Shown here one piece after another: positions 33,646-45,944 of a DNA stretch of 64,000 nt; the first letter of the stretch is position 1, and every line of letters begins with the position of its first letter. Made by a program: the position numbers and the translations under genes. The notes below the pieces were generated by a model. The model worked only from the letters and a program-made list of their open reading frames with translations, ran no database searches and was not told the origin of the DNA. Source of the DNA: Delphinus delphis (taxonomy: Eukaryota; Chordata; Mammalia; Artiodactyla; Delphinidae); the NCBI RefSeq assembly GCF_949987515.2, contig NC_082691.1, positions 58,783,740 through 58,847,739 of the forward strand, read 5' to 3'.

Positions 33646-34055
33646 AGCCGAGTTGCACAGAGACCTGAGCCGGAGCCGCCTGGCTCCCTGGAACCTAGAG
33701 GAAGGTGGGAATAAAGCGCCTGCAAGGAGCCCTGGGGTAGAGGAGGAGTGAAGTCCTAGGCCCCCTTTTCAGGGTGTTTCCCCCATAAAGTTAGCACAGA
33801 CCCAACGCCATGTAGTGTTGAATAGAAAATCCATCTAGGAGCCCACCCCATTGAAGTGTGGATGTCAAACCTTGTCAGGGGAGTCTGCTGGAGATCAGAA
33901 ATGGAGACCTTGGTCTGAATCCAAGGCCCCACTTTGAGGAGTGGTGGCTAGCTGCTGCCTCTCAAGCCTTACAAACTCACAACTCTGGGAAGTAAGGGGT
34001 ATTTGTACACACGTCATTCACAGTGAATTGCAAAGCGGAAGATGAGGCTTCACGC
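33646..34055. other. Unique DNA
   Basis: Nothing recognisable. Confidence 0.4.
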
Positions 34056-34320
34056 TTGGGTTCTGTCCTTAAATAGCTGTGTAATCTCTATTACATTATT
34101 TTCCTAGCTTCATTTTCTTATTGTATAAGATAGACAGTAGATAGGACTTGATATAGATGATATATAATATTTCTTTTTCTTTCCTCCAGCTCTCACCAGA
34201 GTTAGGGATGTGGGCATCTTCTCAGGTACTCTGTCTCCATCCAGCCTTGGAGGGTTCAGTCAAGGAGGATTTTATTCAGCAAACACTTGAGGGCCTACTA
34301 TGTGCCAGTTGCCGTGCAGT
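34056..34320. mobile_element. Diverged MIR/L2 fragments
   Basis: A faint sense MIR lies at 34056-34150 and an L2/MIR 3' trace at about 34270-34310 (TTATTCAGCAAACACTTGAG). The evidence is weak. Confidence 0.4.
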
Positions 34321-34995
34321 GTGTATTTTTTTTTTAACTGTGACAGCAGAATATCAATTTGTATACCCCCGTGTGTATCACTCCCAATTCCCCAATATAA
34401 TCTTTTGTGAAGGAAAACAAGACAGAAAGAACTCAAGGGAGAGAGTAGAATAGAATGTGCGTACGTGTAGGGTACAGTAGAGAGACTGTAGGGTGCGGGA
34501 CAAAGGGATCAATAAAAGAAGTACAGAACTTGTTAAGATGGCAAGGAAGTCAGGGAGGATGAATACTGCAGAGGTAGTTCCGTGATGGAGAGTACTTTCA
34601 AGGGAGCAGAGAGAAAGTCCTCTTCTGCATGCCCCAGTGCTTTGACAGTGAACTAAAGGTAAAGGATCCTTGAACTTGACTAGGAGACCCGTGACTTATT
34701 CATCTGGTATTGCTAATTTTCTGCTTATATGTTATTTCCATAGTTAGAGTTCCACTCTTACTAATTCCCCAAACATACCACTTTCTGAAGCCACCAAACA
34801 GGAAACCCAGCTGCTAGGCAGGGTTTCTTCAAGCTTCTGGCTGATGGCATCTGGGCTCAAGAAAGGCAGTGGGCAAGTGCTCCATTGAGGTTTTTCCTTC
34901 AGCTCAGCAGTAATTGTGGCTCCTACAGTTCTCTGCCTTCACTTGGAAAGTCCAGTGACCAGATTTGTGGCGCTGGGCAGTGAGGTTGAAGAGCT
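34321..34995. other. Unique DNA
   Basis: Nothing recognisable. Confidence 0.4.
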
Positions 34996-34999
34996 AACC

Positions 35000-35215
35000 T
35001 TTATCGAGTACTTGGTCTCATGCACTTACTGGTCTATGCTTTCCATGCATTATTTCATTTAATTCCCACAACAACCCCTTGAGGTGCATACTATTATAAT
35101 TCTCATTTTACAGATGAGGAAATGGAAGCATAGAGAGCTAGTAACTTGCCTGTTTCACACAGCTAGTAGATCAGTCTGATTCCGGAGTTTACATTGCTGA
35201 TCATGTCACTAAAGC
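35000..35215 (-). mobile_element. MIR SINE
   Basis: TCATTTTACAGATGAGGAAA with upstream CAACAACCCCTTGAGGTGCA is a clear reverse MIR. Confidence 0.85.
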
Positions 35216-35777
35216 TGCTTTTGTGGTGTAGTATGGTGGCTAAGGGCAGACTGAGAGTATATTTCGCCACGAGTTACTAACATCAGAAATGGGCTCTAGA
35301 TAAGGGCAGCTAGTGAAGGAGGCAGGGTGGACTCGTGTCTGCTTGTAAAGACCACAACACTATTCTGCCTTCCAAAAATACCATCTCCAATTTCTTTGGT
35401 GGACGTGCAGTGAGCAGTGCAGTCCAATGACTATATCAATAAGTATTTATTGAGCACCTACTCTATGGCCATACCAGACTTACGTTTACACAGTATTTCT
35501 CTCTCCTCCAGTTTAGTGCTGATGTGGCTTTGACTGTGTTTGTAATCTATTACAGCTGCCCAACTTCTCCTTATCATAAAGTTATAGCTTCAGCTGGAGC
35601 CATGAAAGATGATATGGCATGAATGTAGTCTGAGGTGTGGGGAGGCAGTATGTCAGATACTTGGTTAGGACTCCCAGTCCTACCTGACCTAGCTAGTACT
35701 ATCGACTTAGCTAAAAGCTGACTCAAAAATGGGCAACCAGGAGGTCCAGTAGCAGCACCCAAAGGGGCAAAAGCTTC
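35216..35777. other. Unique DNA with a small L2/MIR trace
   Basis: A fragment at about 35435-35475 reads AAGTATTTATTGAGCACCTA. Nothing else is recognised. Confidence 0.4.
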
Positions 35778-36182
35778 TTCTTTTTTTTTTTAATTAATTA
35801 ATTTTTGGCTCCGTTGGGTCTTCGTTGCTGCACGTGGGCTTTCTCTAGTTGCGGTGAGCAGGGGCTACTCTTCGTGGTGGTGCGTGGGCTTCTCATTGCA
35901 GTGGCTTCTCTTGTTGTGGAGCACGGGCTCTAGGTGTGCAGCCTTCAGTAGTTGTGGCTCACGGGCTCTAGGTGTGCAGCCTTCAGTAGTTGTGGCTCAT
36001 GGGCTCTAGCATGCAGGCTCAGTAGTTGTGGTGCACGGGCTCTAGGAACGTGAGCTTCAGTAGTTGTGGCATGCGGGCTCAGTTGCTCTGCGGCATGTGG
36101 GATCTTCTCGGACCAGGTCTCGAACCCATGTCCCCTGCATTGGCAGGCGGATTCTTAACCACTGCACCACCAGGGAAGTCCC
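35778..36182 (-). mobile_element. CHR-type SINE, long form with internal duplication
   Basis: In reverse orientation, a poly-T head and TTTTTGGCTCCGTTGGGTC lead to the end CCACCAGGGAAGTCCC. At about 405 bp it is longer than the other long copies because GGCTCTAGGTGTGCAGCC then TTCAGTAGTTGTGG occurs twice in tandem (about 35928-36000). A degraded target duplication GGGGCAAAAGCTT / GGGGGCAAGCTT flanks it. Confidence 0.9.
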
Positions 36183-39100
36183 CAGGGGGCAAGCTTTTGC
36201 TACTGGGCTACATAATTACAGAAGTGGAGCAAAAGTAGCAAAAGGATGGAAGATGCATTATTACTCAGCAGCCTGAGGTAAAAGATAAAAGCTATGGGAC
36301 TGGCAAGAGAAATTGATGCAAAGAGAGCAGGACAAATAAGGCTCTCAGACTTGTTAGGCTGCTGATGACGTTCAGGTGAGGGCTGCAGTCCTAGAGGGGA
36401 AGGCTGGAGTAACAGGAGGAAAACATGGCTGAGACCTAATTGCCCCTGTCCTTTTATAGTAAAAGAACCCCTGTTTTTAGCTGGATAAATGGCCACCCTG
36501 TAATAAAGGCTACCAGCAAGATGTGGCCATGTGACCAAGTTCTGGCCAATGGGAGGTAAGCAGACCTGATGTGTGTGGCTTAATAGAAGTGTCTCTTTAT
36601 TGTCTTTAAATATACTTGATATACTCAGATTATCTACCGAGTAACCCAGGTTTTAGTAGTTTGGATATCCTGCGTAACTGGAGGCCCCCTGATAGTTCAA
36701 AGCCAGGAATAACCTCAAGGTCATTTAGCCAAACTACTTTACTTTACAAGTCTTTCAGTTTTCTCCAGGTAAAATGAACCTCGTATGGCTACTGTGGTTT
36801 TAGAGCAGACACAGGATGTTACATAGGATATATGCCACCTCTATTCTCGCTTTATTTTTGAAGCCAAGTCTGGGGTGACTGCACATTCCTTTCGTATTTG
36901 CCTTGGGCAATTCTAAGTCCCAACACCAAGTCCAGATCCAAAGGCCAAAGCTGCATTACTTCACGGCACTCTAGGAACTTCACTGGAAGCTGGCGTTGCA
37001 ACTGTACATCTCCAGGGTTAGCAATTGAAGTTAGTGAAAGGCAGGGTGCTGAGAAAAACAGGCATACTCTTGCCTGGATGTTACCCTCCTAAACCCCCAG
37101 GAAGGAAGTGCAAAGGAGGATTTACAAGCGGCTCCAGAAGGTAAGCCTCCTGTTGACTTTAGTGTGCCTAGGGGGGCAGAACCTTTGGAGAGCCCCACCA
37201 GTTTCTGTTATCTAGATGACCAGAACCGGCCAGGTGACTTTGGGAAGCACGATTGTTCAAGATCAGAGATAGGGTTTGGGGGTGGCAGTGAGTCTGGAAG
37301 AAATATGTATAAAAAACAGTCTTGCATCTCCAAAGAGAATTTCTAGAATTCCAGAAAAGTGATCTTCGCACTGCCTGAAACAGGGTCTTTTTCTGAACTA
37401 TTATGATGTTGTTGCAGAAGAGCCAATAATTCTACTTTCTGCTGGGAAAAAAAGGGTTATTTTATTTCTTTCAGAAATTGATTTAATTCAACACATACAT
37501 AGTAATTCTTGAAATACCAGAGGCATCTTGGTAAGGATGTCTTCTCTCGGCTGCCATAGCCAGGGGCTTGCATTTGCTGGGATGTCTGGATCCGATCAAA
37601 GGAGATAAAAAAGAAAAGAAAGGGGAGAGTGGAGTATAACCACAAGTCTTAGCAAACGACTCAAGTAATAAAGTGGATGGATGGAAACAGGAAACACCAC
37701 TTGGGTTGGAGACCCACACTTGGATTTGAACTCATGTAATAAAGTGCACAAGCTCTTGATCGCTTGGAGGAAAGTCACTAATCTCACCCCTAGAATATAC
37801 TAATGACTCTACCCCAGATCTGATAATCTCTTAATAAGTTAGAATGACCATTTTGGCCTGGTGAACATGTTACTCTTATTTTATCTATAACAAGGTTTTT
37901 GTAAAATGTGACAAAGTGTTCTTAACTGGTCTCATTGTATTTCTCCATCTTTGGAGGAGTCGGGATTATGGATACACAAGTGGGAGCACTGCAGAAACTT
38001 AGATGACTTCAAATGACTGTCTGTTTGAGGGTGGACACTGTTTGTATGTTATACGATTGCCTGTCTCTGGTTTGGGAAGAGGAAGCGAGAGGTTTATATA
38101 GGCTCTGAGAAGCAGCAGGGGAGTTCTTGGCTTTGTTGATGGCATGTGCTGGTTTCCCGGACTATTTGTGGGAAGGTCTGCGTCAGACTTAATTTCTTAA
38201 ACTTGGCGTTATCCTACAGTGAACTGAAGTTCAGATCTACTTCCCTTGACCCCTGTATCCACAGTACTACCCAGGAATGCTCTTCAAATCAGAATCTCTA
38301 CCTTATTAGGATGAGTTTCACAAAACTTTTAAAAGATTATTAGAAGCCTTTCAAGCGGCAGTTTCTGCTTAAGGTTAGATGTGAATTTAACTGAGTGCTG
38401 TTTTAACACGGTATATCTACTTCCGGTTGTGTGGTATGGGTTTGCCTAGTGATGGGATAGTACTTTACATCAGTGATGATTTTGAGATGGAATCCTACCT
38501 TCAGTGATCAACTGTGGAACCCTTAATTTGTCTCCTCACCTGTGAAGTTAAGTCCCAGTGACATATAGTGTTAGTTTGGCCCTTTTACTACAACGTAATT
38601 TTTAGATGCTGTCCCTAAGAAATTGCCTCGACTTACATAGTGAGTGTTTGAATGCTCTGTTGATGGACAATTTCGTTGGTTAAAGGAAGTAGCCTTGGTT
38701 ATTGGCTAATAAACATGGTTTAGAACAAGTTCTCTGCCTTATTCCTTCCTTCCTTCAAAGTCAATTATTCCAATTTCAGGACAAAGCAACACATTCTTGG
38801 GAGAAGGGGTATGTGAAATAGCCTCATTTTTGGCTTGCACTCTGCCTTTAATCCCATTCTTCAGGCCATGTCTCATTTCCCATCAAGTAGAGTCATGAAA
38901 TACAAATGAACGGCACAGGGACCTAACAGTGCTGTATGGACGGGTGAGGATAACTGATTCCCAAAATTTTGTTTATCAGTTACTTGGTATAGTACAGAAA
39001 GTAGGTCAGTGTATATGGTGATTTTATAAAAGGTGAAAAATTAAGCTTCTTTAGTGTGGCTTATCTCAGAGGAAAATGTATGATTTGAGAAGCAAAAACT

Positions 39101-39688
39101 GAGCCAGATTAAAATGAATATTCATGTAAGAGTGTTAAACGGCTTTCAGAGCGTGAAGTCTTAAAAAAGCACCTTTTCATTTCAAGGATTTTTAAGTACT
39201 AGTTATAAATATATGAAGGGTTGATACAAGTGGACTTAATTTTATATACTTGGTGGGGGCATGAAAAAACTTTACTAAAAGAAATTGTGTATTTTGAACC
39301 ATACTTTGCTAGTGATTTCTGTTATAATTTTGGAAATATGTCCTTATATAAACATTTTCATCTAATACATATCAGAAATCCAGCACTAGACTTCTGGTAT
39401 TCATGTCAAGCTGTATTATCTATGCTTAGTCTCTGTGCATTTAATTCTCCTACTGTCTCTTTAAAGAAACAAGTCAAATGAACAATCAACCTGTATGATT
39501 TTCAGTTCCCACTGAAAACAACACTGATCCCTGTTCATTGTAAATTCATTTCTACAACACTGGTCTTTGCTCTTGCTTGAGAGTCATTTGAACACTTTAG
39601 CTGGGAGAGCAGTATGAACAGTTTCTAAAAGAGCTCAAATGGAAGTAGATCCAGATTCATATGAAATGTCAGTCAGAAACAAAAGAGG
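36183..39688. other. Unique intergenic DNA, 3.5 kb
   Basis: I recognise no gene, SINE or LINE. It is moderately AT-rich with only short open frames (none above 112 codons). Confidence 0.4.
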
Positions 39689-39689
39689 C

Positions 39690-39800
39690 AGCTTGAAGTA
39701 GTGGAAAGCGTAGGCTTTGAAACCAGGAAAGCCTGAGCTCAAGTTCCCTTTCACCACTCTAGTATCTGGGTGTGAAAATTAACCTCCTAAACCTCAGGGT
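39690..39800 (+). mobile_element. MIR SINE fragment
   Basis: GTGGAAAGCGTAGGCTTTGA and TCCTAAACCTCAGGG fit the 5' half of sense MIR. Confidence 0.5.
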
Positions 39801-41214
39801 CTTCTTTGAGGAAGGTACCTACCTAGTTCTTGTGTAATATGGAATGTAAAACTGATAGCAAGGCCATAAACTTCCTGCCTGCCCCCAAAGCCTGAGCGAT
39901 TAGTAACACACTTCCTCCTAACAATTCCGGCACCTGAAGATAAGGTAGGAAGCTTTGAAGTGCAGACTGTGTCAGCAGGGGTAATCTTCCCTGGAGGCAA
40001 TGTATACCTAAAATCTTCCAGGAGCGAGAATTGCAAATTGTATCACTAAAAGATAAGTTTAAAATCCTGTTTGGACCATTTTGAATTTTAGGAATATCAA
40101 GGTGACGTGAGACACAGCGGCTGGAGCAAAGACTTTAGAAACCCTGGTTGGTTCGGCGTGGTGAGTTGTTTGGTGAAAAATAAGAAAAGCCAAGCCACTG
40201 GCGTCTGTCAGAGCCTGGGAAGCCTTTCTCTCTTCCCTTTTCTCAGGGATTCTGAGATAAATTTCAGAGGGTCAGGTTGGGGATTTGGGCCATGGGAGCA
40301 ATTTCAATCCCGCTCTGTTCCATACCTTCTCTCAGCCCTATTTCTGGTCTGGAAAGATACCTCTCCTTATCCCCCTCTTTCTACAGACAACTAGATCACT
40401 ATTTTTCAAACTCTGGAATGTTTTTCACATCAAAAAAACCCCAAAAAAACCCGGCATCTTATATCATGACGCAGTACACACAGATTCCCGCCCCCCCACA
40501 AAAAACCACAAAGGTTTGCTTAAACAATATTTATACTTACTCAGGCACTCTGATGGTTTCTTTTCCATTCCATTTACTTACATTCCATTCCAAAACATGC
40601 TGGTGGTAATCCACTAAATTTCTTGACTCATTCAAGGGTCTCGATCCACAGTTTGAAAAGCAGTATACTTAGATGACTTCTCAGTGACACTGACACATTA
40701 GGGAAGATTCGAACACTAGAGAGTAGCCCTGGATTCATCCTCCCCACCCACACTGCCTCTCAAATCTTGTCCAGGCTGTAACTGGACCACAAAGATTGGC
40801 CTGAACTAGATTAGGCATTTGAGGGCCATTCATATTCTTTCTACAGTTTTGGGACCCCCAGAAGTTTCCAAACTGGACTTCTAGCTCTATTCCTAGGGCA
40901 CAGCTGATTTGGATCATAAAGTTGTGGACATGAAGGCCAGAAAGGGTAAGTTAATGACCTTAAGTCAGAAAAAGGAAAGAAAGCATTGACCATGTTCACA
41001 TCAAAGTGACATGCTGGTTCTCACATCCTTGTCTTCATCCTTTATAGCAAGTCCTAAAACTTACTTGAGTGGACTAGCTCAGATCCTTTAGGCTGTTGAA
41101 TAATTGGCCTGGCTACGTCCAAAAGTCTGGCCTGAAGGGACATGAGGAAGGGTGGAAGAGGGCAGAAATGACAAAGAATTTAGTAGTTTGCTGAGGTACT
41201 TGGAAATATGTTCC
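39801..41214. other. Intergenic DNA with a possible old DNA-transposon remnant
   Basis: The stretch 40405-40665 begins ATTTTTCAAACTCTGGAATG and ends CACAGTTTGAAAAGCAG, suggesting a degenerate inverted-repeat DNA transposon, but I could not name it. The rest is unique. Confidence 0.35.
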
Positions 41215-41342
41215 AGAGAGTGCTTCTCAAATTTGAATGTGCTTCCAAACCACTTAAGGAGCTTGTTAAAATCAAGATTCCCAGCCTAACCTCCATAGTT
41301 TCTCATTTAGATCTGGGGTGGGGTCTAGAAATCTTCTTTAAA
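41215..41342. mobile_element. MER5A-like hAT-Charlie fragment
   Basis: AGTGCTTCTCAAATTTGAAT, ACCACTTAAGGAGCTTGTTA and TCTGGGGTGGGGTCTAGAAA follow the MER5A pattern. The 3' part is replaced by an A-rich junction to the next L1. Confidence 0.65.
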
Positions 41343-41349
41343 AAAAAAA

Positions 41350-41800
41350 GTTTTTAATTGTGGTTAGAAAAAACATCTAATATAAAATTTACCCTGTTAA
41401 TAATTTTTAAGTGTACAGTTTGATAGTATAAATTATCTTCACATTGTTGTGTAACAGATCTGTAGAAGCTTTTAGTCTTGCAAAACTGAAACTCTGTACC
41501 CATGGAAAAACAACTTTCCATTCCCCCCCGCCCCGTAGCCCCTGGCAACCATCATTCTACTTTGTTTCCATGATTTTGACTACTCTCGATATCTCATCCA
41601 AGTGGAATCATACAGTATTTCCTTTTTCTGACTGGCTTCTTCCACTAGGGATAATGTCCTCCAGGTTCATCCATGTTGCAACATGTGACAGGATTGCCTT
41701 CTTTTTAAAGGCTGAATAATAGTCCATTGTGTATATGTCATAGTTTCTTTATCCATGGAAAATTTGGGGTGCTTCCACTTCTTGGCTACTTTCAAGAGCA
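41350..41800 (-). mobile_element. Old L1 3' region (L1M-type)
   Basis: TAAAATTTACCCTGTTAATA, AACTGAAACTCTGTACCCAT, GAATCATACAGTATTTCCTT and GGCTGAATAATAGTCCATTG are classic ancient L1 text. It is truncated and the reading frame is lost. The orientation is a best guess. Confidence 0.75.
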
Positions 41801-41941
41801 TCTCTCTCCTGTGTCCAGTGACTTCCTTTATCTCTTGAGAAAAACTAAACCAGATATAGTAGATATTGTGTCCTGACATCAGAGTCACGATGTTTCATTC
41901 ATAGACAGTGTCAGTTAGACAGATAGATCCTCAATCTGTAG

Positions 41942-42213
41942 TTTTTTTTTTTTTAATAAATTTATTTATTTATTTTTGGCTGCATTGGGTCTTCGTTGCA
42001 GTGCGCGGGCTTCTCGCTGTGGTGGCTTCTCTTGTTGTGGAGCACGGGCTCTAGGCTCGCCGGCTTCAGTAGTTGCAGCACGCAGGGTCAGTAGTTGTGG
42101 CACACGGGCTTAGTTGCTCCGCAGCATGTGGGATCTTCCCTAGCCAGGGCTCGAACCCGTGTCTGGTGCATTGGCAGGCGGATTCTTAACCACTGCGCCA
42201 CCAGGGAAGTCCC
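41942..42213 (-). mobile_element. CHR-type SINE, long form
   Basis: A poly-T head and ATTTTTGGCTGCATTGGGTC lead to the end CCACCAGGGAAGTCCC. About 50 bp of the body, the block that carries the TTTCTCTAGTTGC motif in other copies, is missing, so this is a deletion variant. Confidence 0.92.
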
Positions 42214-43205
42214 TTGGAAAGGGTTTTGAATGGTCAGTTGATTTCTGTAGGCACTTGGTGGTGTCAAATGATAGCAAATAGAACTAGGTGCTAGATTTGG
42301 TTTGGTCATTATCTCCTCACTCATGAGAGCAAGAAGCAAGTACATAAGTGAAAAGAAAGAAGTAAACTTATTTACTTGCTCTGTATTTGTGCTGTTGTAA
42401 AAAGACCCCTAAAGCGAGCTGGATGAAAGGACCTAATTTTCTAGATTTATCTCTGTTCTGAGCATTGTGCTTATTATGTCATTCCAGGACTCTTCCACTT
42501 CTGTGTTTAAAACATTCTCCTCTAGTATTAACAACATGTATCTCTCCTCACTGAAGCAAAATGTCCCACTAGAGAGAAGCATGTGCAAGATTTGTGGAAC
42601 CTTGTGAAAGAGAAACATGACAAATATTTTATAATAGAAAGCTACCAAGAAATGAAATTCTTGAACATGCAAGGGAGGTTGCTATATTAAGAGACATTCA
42701 CCTTTTTTAAAAATGTGCTTACAACAGACCCAGTGAGACTTTGTAATTATCCTTATTATTAAAAGATTTGATTTACATCCATACAACTGATGCTGAAACT
42801 GCTCAGCAATAGATTTTCAAAACGCTGTACTTTATACATAGCACATTCAATTGATTTTCTCATTTCTAGATATTACGGTTTAAACGTTTCTTAAATGCTA
42901 TGCAGAATATTGAAGATTTCAGCAGACAGGGATTTTATTCAGGATGGTATATGTGCCCTGCAATTGGGCTTCCCAATGGGGCCATACATTTCTGAGAGAA
43001 ACAATTAGTGTCGAGTAATTAGTTACAGAAGGTGCAAAAAGGTATCCCAAAATGTCAAGGTAAAAATGCTTGATGATTAAGTGCAAATTATTTAACAAAG
43101 ATGCCATGTGGTAATATGGTATTTTTGTAATTCAGCATTTTGATGTTTCATGCCATTTGATATTTTTAATGTACTAGGCACAGTTTCATATGTGTGTATG
43201 AGTAT
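42214..43205. other. Unique AT-rich DNA
   Basis: Nothing recognisable. Confidence 0.4.
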
Positions 43206-43207
43206 AC

Positions 43208-44230
43208 ACACATATCATTTATTGCACTTTTAAAAAGTTAACTGATATTTTAAATTATAAGAGTAACATATGTTCGTGGAAAAAAATTAAAACTATGCAA
43301 AAGACAGAAATATACAAAGGGAAAAAAAAAAGTCTGCCTCCCTACTTCTTTCACTCCTCAGTCCTACTACCCAGAGGTAAACAATGTTAAAATTTCCTGC
43401 CACCAAAGTTCACTGTCATATATACATATGTCCTTTTAAAACTCTATAAATATGCCTATAATAGTCTTCTGCAGTTTGCTTTCTTTAGTAAACAATGTCT
43501 TAAACTTCATCTCTGTACATCTGTACATACAGATCACTTTCATTCTTTTTGATGCTGCATTACATACCATTTTAAGAATGTGCTTGTATTTATTAACCAG
43601 ATTGATGGAAATTTTGGCAGTTTCTAGATTTTTTTTCTTTTCTATTGCAAACCTATGCATAAAAATGCTCTTTACACCATTATCTATCCATACATGTGCA
43701 GGAATAGTGCTGGATGGTTGAGTAATTTCCTAGAAATGGAATCTCTGGGTAAAAGGACATGTATGTTTTTGATGAACTAGTTTTATACATTTAGGAAAAT
43801 ATGCGCTTAAGGTAAAAAATCAATCAGTACAGAAAGTGAAAAGCATAAAGTCCCTTCTAAAGCTCTGACCTCCCCACCAGCCATGGTTAAAAGATTCTCA
43901 GTACCCTCATAACTTTAAGGTAATGTATATTTTATGTATGTGCATTTAAAAAATACAAGTGAGGTGATTCAATATGGGGTATGTTCACTTTACATTTGCT
44001 AGATGCTGTGAAATTGCTCTTCAAAAAGATTACATCTGTTACATTCCCGTCAAAAGTATGTGAGGGTACCTCCCCACCTCCACTATCCTTGACAATAACC
44101 CTGGATAGTATCACACTTTCCATGTTTTGCCAATCTGACAGATAAAAATGGCATTAAAAAACATTTAACTTTGTATTTCTTCATTTATGAGTGAGGTGGA
44201 GCCACATTTGATTGACTTCCTTACTGGTTT
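43208..44230 (-). mobile_element. Ancient L1 (L1ME-type) 3' UTR, about 1 kb
   Basis: Two linked blocks: 43208-43800 (ATTTCCTAGAAATGGAATCT, CTGGGTAAAAGGACATGTAT) and 43830-44230 (GTGAAATTGCTCTTCAAAAA, TTGCCAATCTGACAGATAAA). Both are typical of old L1 3' regions. No intact frame remains and the strand is uncertain. Confidence 0.65.
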
Positions 44231-45068
44231 CTGTCCTTTCGTGGCACTCATAATTACACACAAGTGTCTCTCCTGTTACTTGAAGCAGATGTCTACTCTG
44301 TCCCTTGGTAAGATGCTGTATTTCTTCCTGATCTCCTCCAACCCCCAAAACAAGACCTTTAGATGAGACCTCTGTACATCCCCCTTTCTCTGTTTCCTTC
44401 CTGTTCCAGATGAGATCTTTGAAATATTTTCATTCCTCTTCTCTTCTTATCTCCTAGGTTAGGCTGAGATATCTAGTAATTTTAGTTCTAGACTGTCATT
44501 TCTTCAGATGGAATACAGGGGTGACACATTCTTTGAATCCTCCCAGATGTGTAAATATCATCCTTTCACCTCAATAGGTGAATGATATCTTGAAAGACTA
44601 TAGCATTCTTAGGTTGTAGCTTCCTTTTTCTCAAATACATGTGAGGTTAGTTCAGCTTCCCGTCTTGGGGATAAGAAGTCCAGGGTCAGTCTGTCTCTTT
44701 TGTGAGTTACTTATTCTGTCTAGAAGCTGTTAAGCTTTTCTTTTTATACTTGGAGTTCAGGAATTTTACAATGATTCTCCTAGGGGTGTATCTTCTATCA
44801 CTGAACTGCTGGTAACTTGGCATGCCCTTTTAAGCTGAGACTAAGGAACAGTTCTTCCATTTGTTTAATTATTATGTCTCCCCCATCTCTTCTTTTTTCT
44901 CTCTTTAGAACTCCTATTATTCACATATTAGATACCCTCTAAGGCTCTTAGTCCTTTTCCTCATAATTTCTATCTCTTTGTATTTTGGTTTTATCTACTC
45001 AAAAGATATTTCTAACTTTTGGCTTCTAAATCATACCTCCGCAGTGACCAACCATCCTCTTCTTTATT
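44231..45068. other. AT-rich DNA, possibly degraded LINE
   Basis: The segment 44840-45020 (GAACTCCTATTATTCACATA, TTTCTATCTCTTTGTATTTT) recalls an old L1/L2 remnant. This is not certain. No gene is seen. Confidence 0.35.
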
Positions 45069-45069
45069 A

Positions 45070-45236
45070 CTATATTTTTTTAAGTCTTTATTGAATTTGT
45101 TACAATATTGCTTCTGGTTTGTGTTTTGGTTTTTTGGCCCTGCAGCATGTGGGATCTTAGCTCCCTGACCAGGGATCGAACCCACACCTGCATTGGAAGG
45201 CGAAGTCTTAACCACTGGACCGCCAGGGAAGTCCCC
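45070..45236 (-). mobile_element. Older CHR-type tRNA-Glu SINE
   Basis: GCAGCATGTGGGATCTTAGC, TCCCTGACCAGGGATCGAAC and CCGCCAGGGAAGTCCCC show an older subfamily than the long-form copies, in reverse orientation. Confidence 0.85.
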
Positions 45237-45250
45237 CATCCCCTTCTTCT

Positions 45251-45574
45251 TTTTTTTTTTTAATATAAATTTATTTATTTATTTATTTTTGCTGAGTTGG
45301 GTCTTTGTTGCTGCATGTGGGCTTTCTCTAGTTGCAGTGAGCGGGGGCTGCTCTTCGCTGCGGTGCGCGGGCTTCTCATTGTGGTGGCTTCTCTTGTTGG
45401 GGAGCACGGGCTCTAGGCGAGCAGGTTTCAGTAATTGTGGCACAAGGGCTCAGTAGTTGTGGCACACGGGCTTAGTTGCTCTGCGGCATGTGGGATCTTC
45501 CCGGACCAGGGCTCGAACCCGTGTCCCCTGCATTGGCAGGCGGATTCTTAACCACTGTGCCACCAGGGAAGCCC
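45251..45574 (-). mobile_element. CHR-type SINE, long form
   Basis: Poly-T, TTTATTTATTTATTTTTGCT and GAGTTGGGTCTTTGTTGCTG lead to the end CCACCAGGGAAGCCCC. It is flanked by near-identical CCCCATCCCCTTCTTCT / CCCCTCATCCTCTTCTT duplications, so it inserted just beside the 5' end of the preceding SINE. Confidence 0.92.
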
Positions 45575-45905
45575 CTCATCCTCTTCTTTAATTTGTCTAT
45601 TAATTTTTTAAGTGAAAAAATCAGTTTCATCTCCAGAAAATCATTTTGTGCTGTAACTGAATCTCCTTAAGTGCTCTTATTAATTTTTAGATAGAGTTAA
45701 ATAAGCGACTACCTAGATAAACCCTTACTTTTACTGAGACTCAGTGGGAGTTCCTAGGTCTTCTCACAGGTACAATGCAGGTAAAATCTGGGCCACTGAA
45801 TCTCTGATCCACTTTCTTCTCCTCTTTACTGGGCTATTCACAGGAAACAATTTTGATGATATCCAAATAAATCCTATTCTGAAGGTCAGAAGGTAAGGCA
45901 TCTCT

Positions 45906-45930
45906 GTGCTCACTTTAGCAGCACATACAC
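45906..45930 (+). pseudogene. Truncated U6 snRNA pseudogene
   Basis: 25 nt match the 5' end of U6 snRNA at 21 of 25 positions (GTGCTCACTTTAGCAGCACA), with the CpG sites decayed to TpA/CpA. It is bracketed by a perfect 15-bp direct repeat CAGAAGGTAAGGCAT (45887-45901 and 45930-45944), the mark of L1-type target-primed insertion. Only the first 25 nt of U6 are present, so it is non-functional. Confidence 0.75.
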
Positions 45931-45944
45931 AGAAGGTAAGGCAT

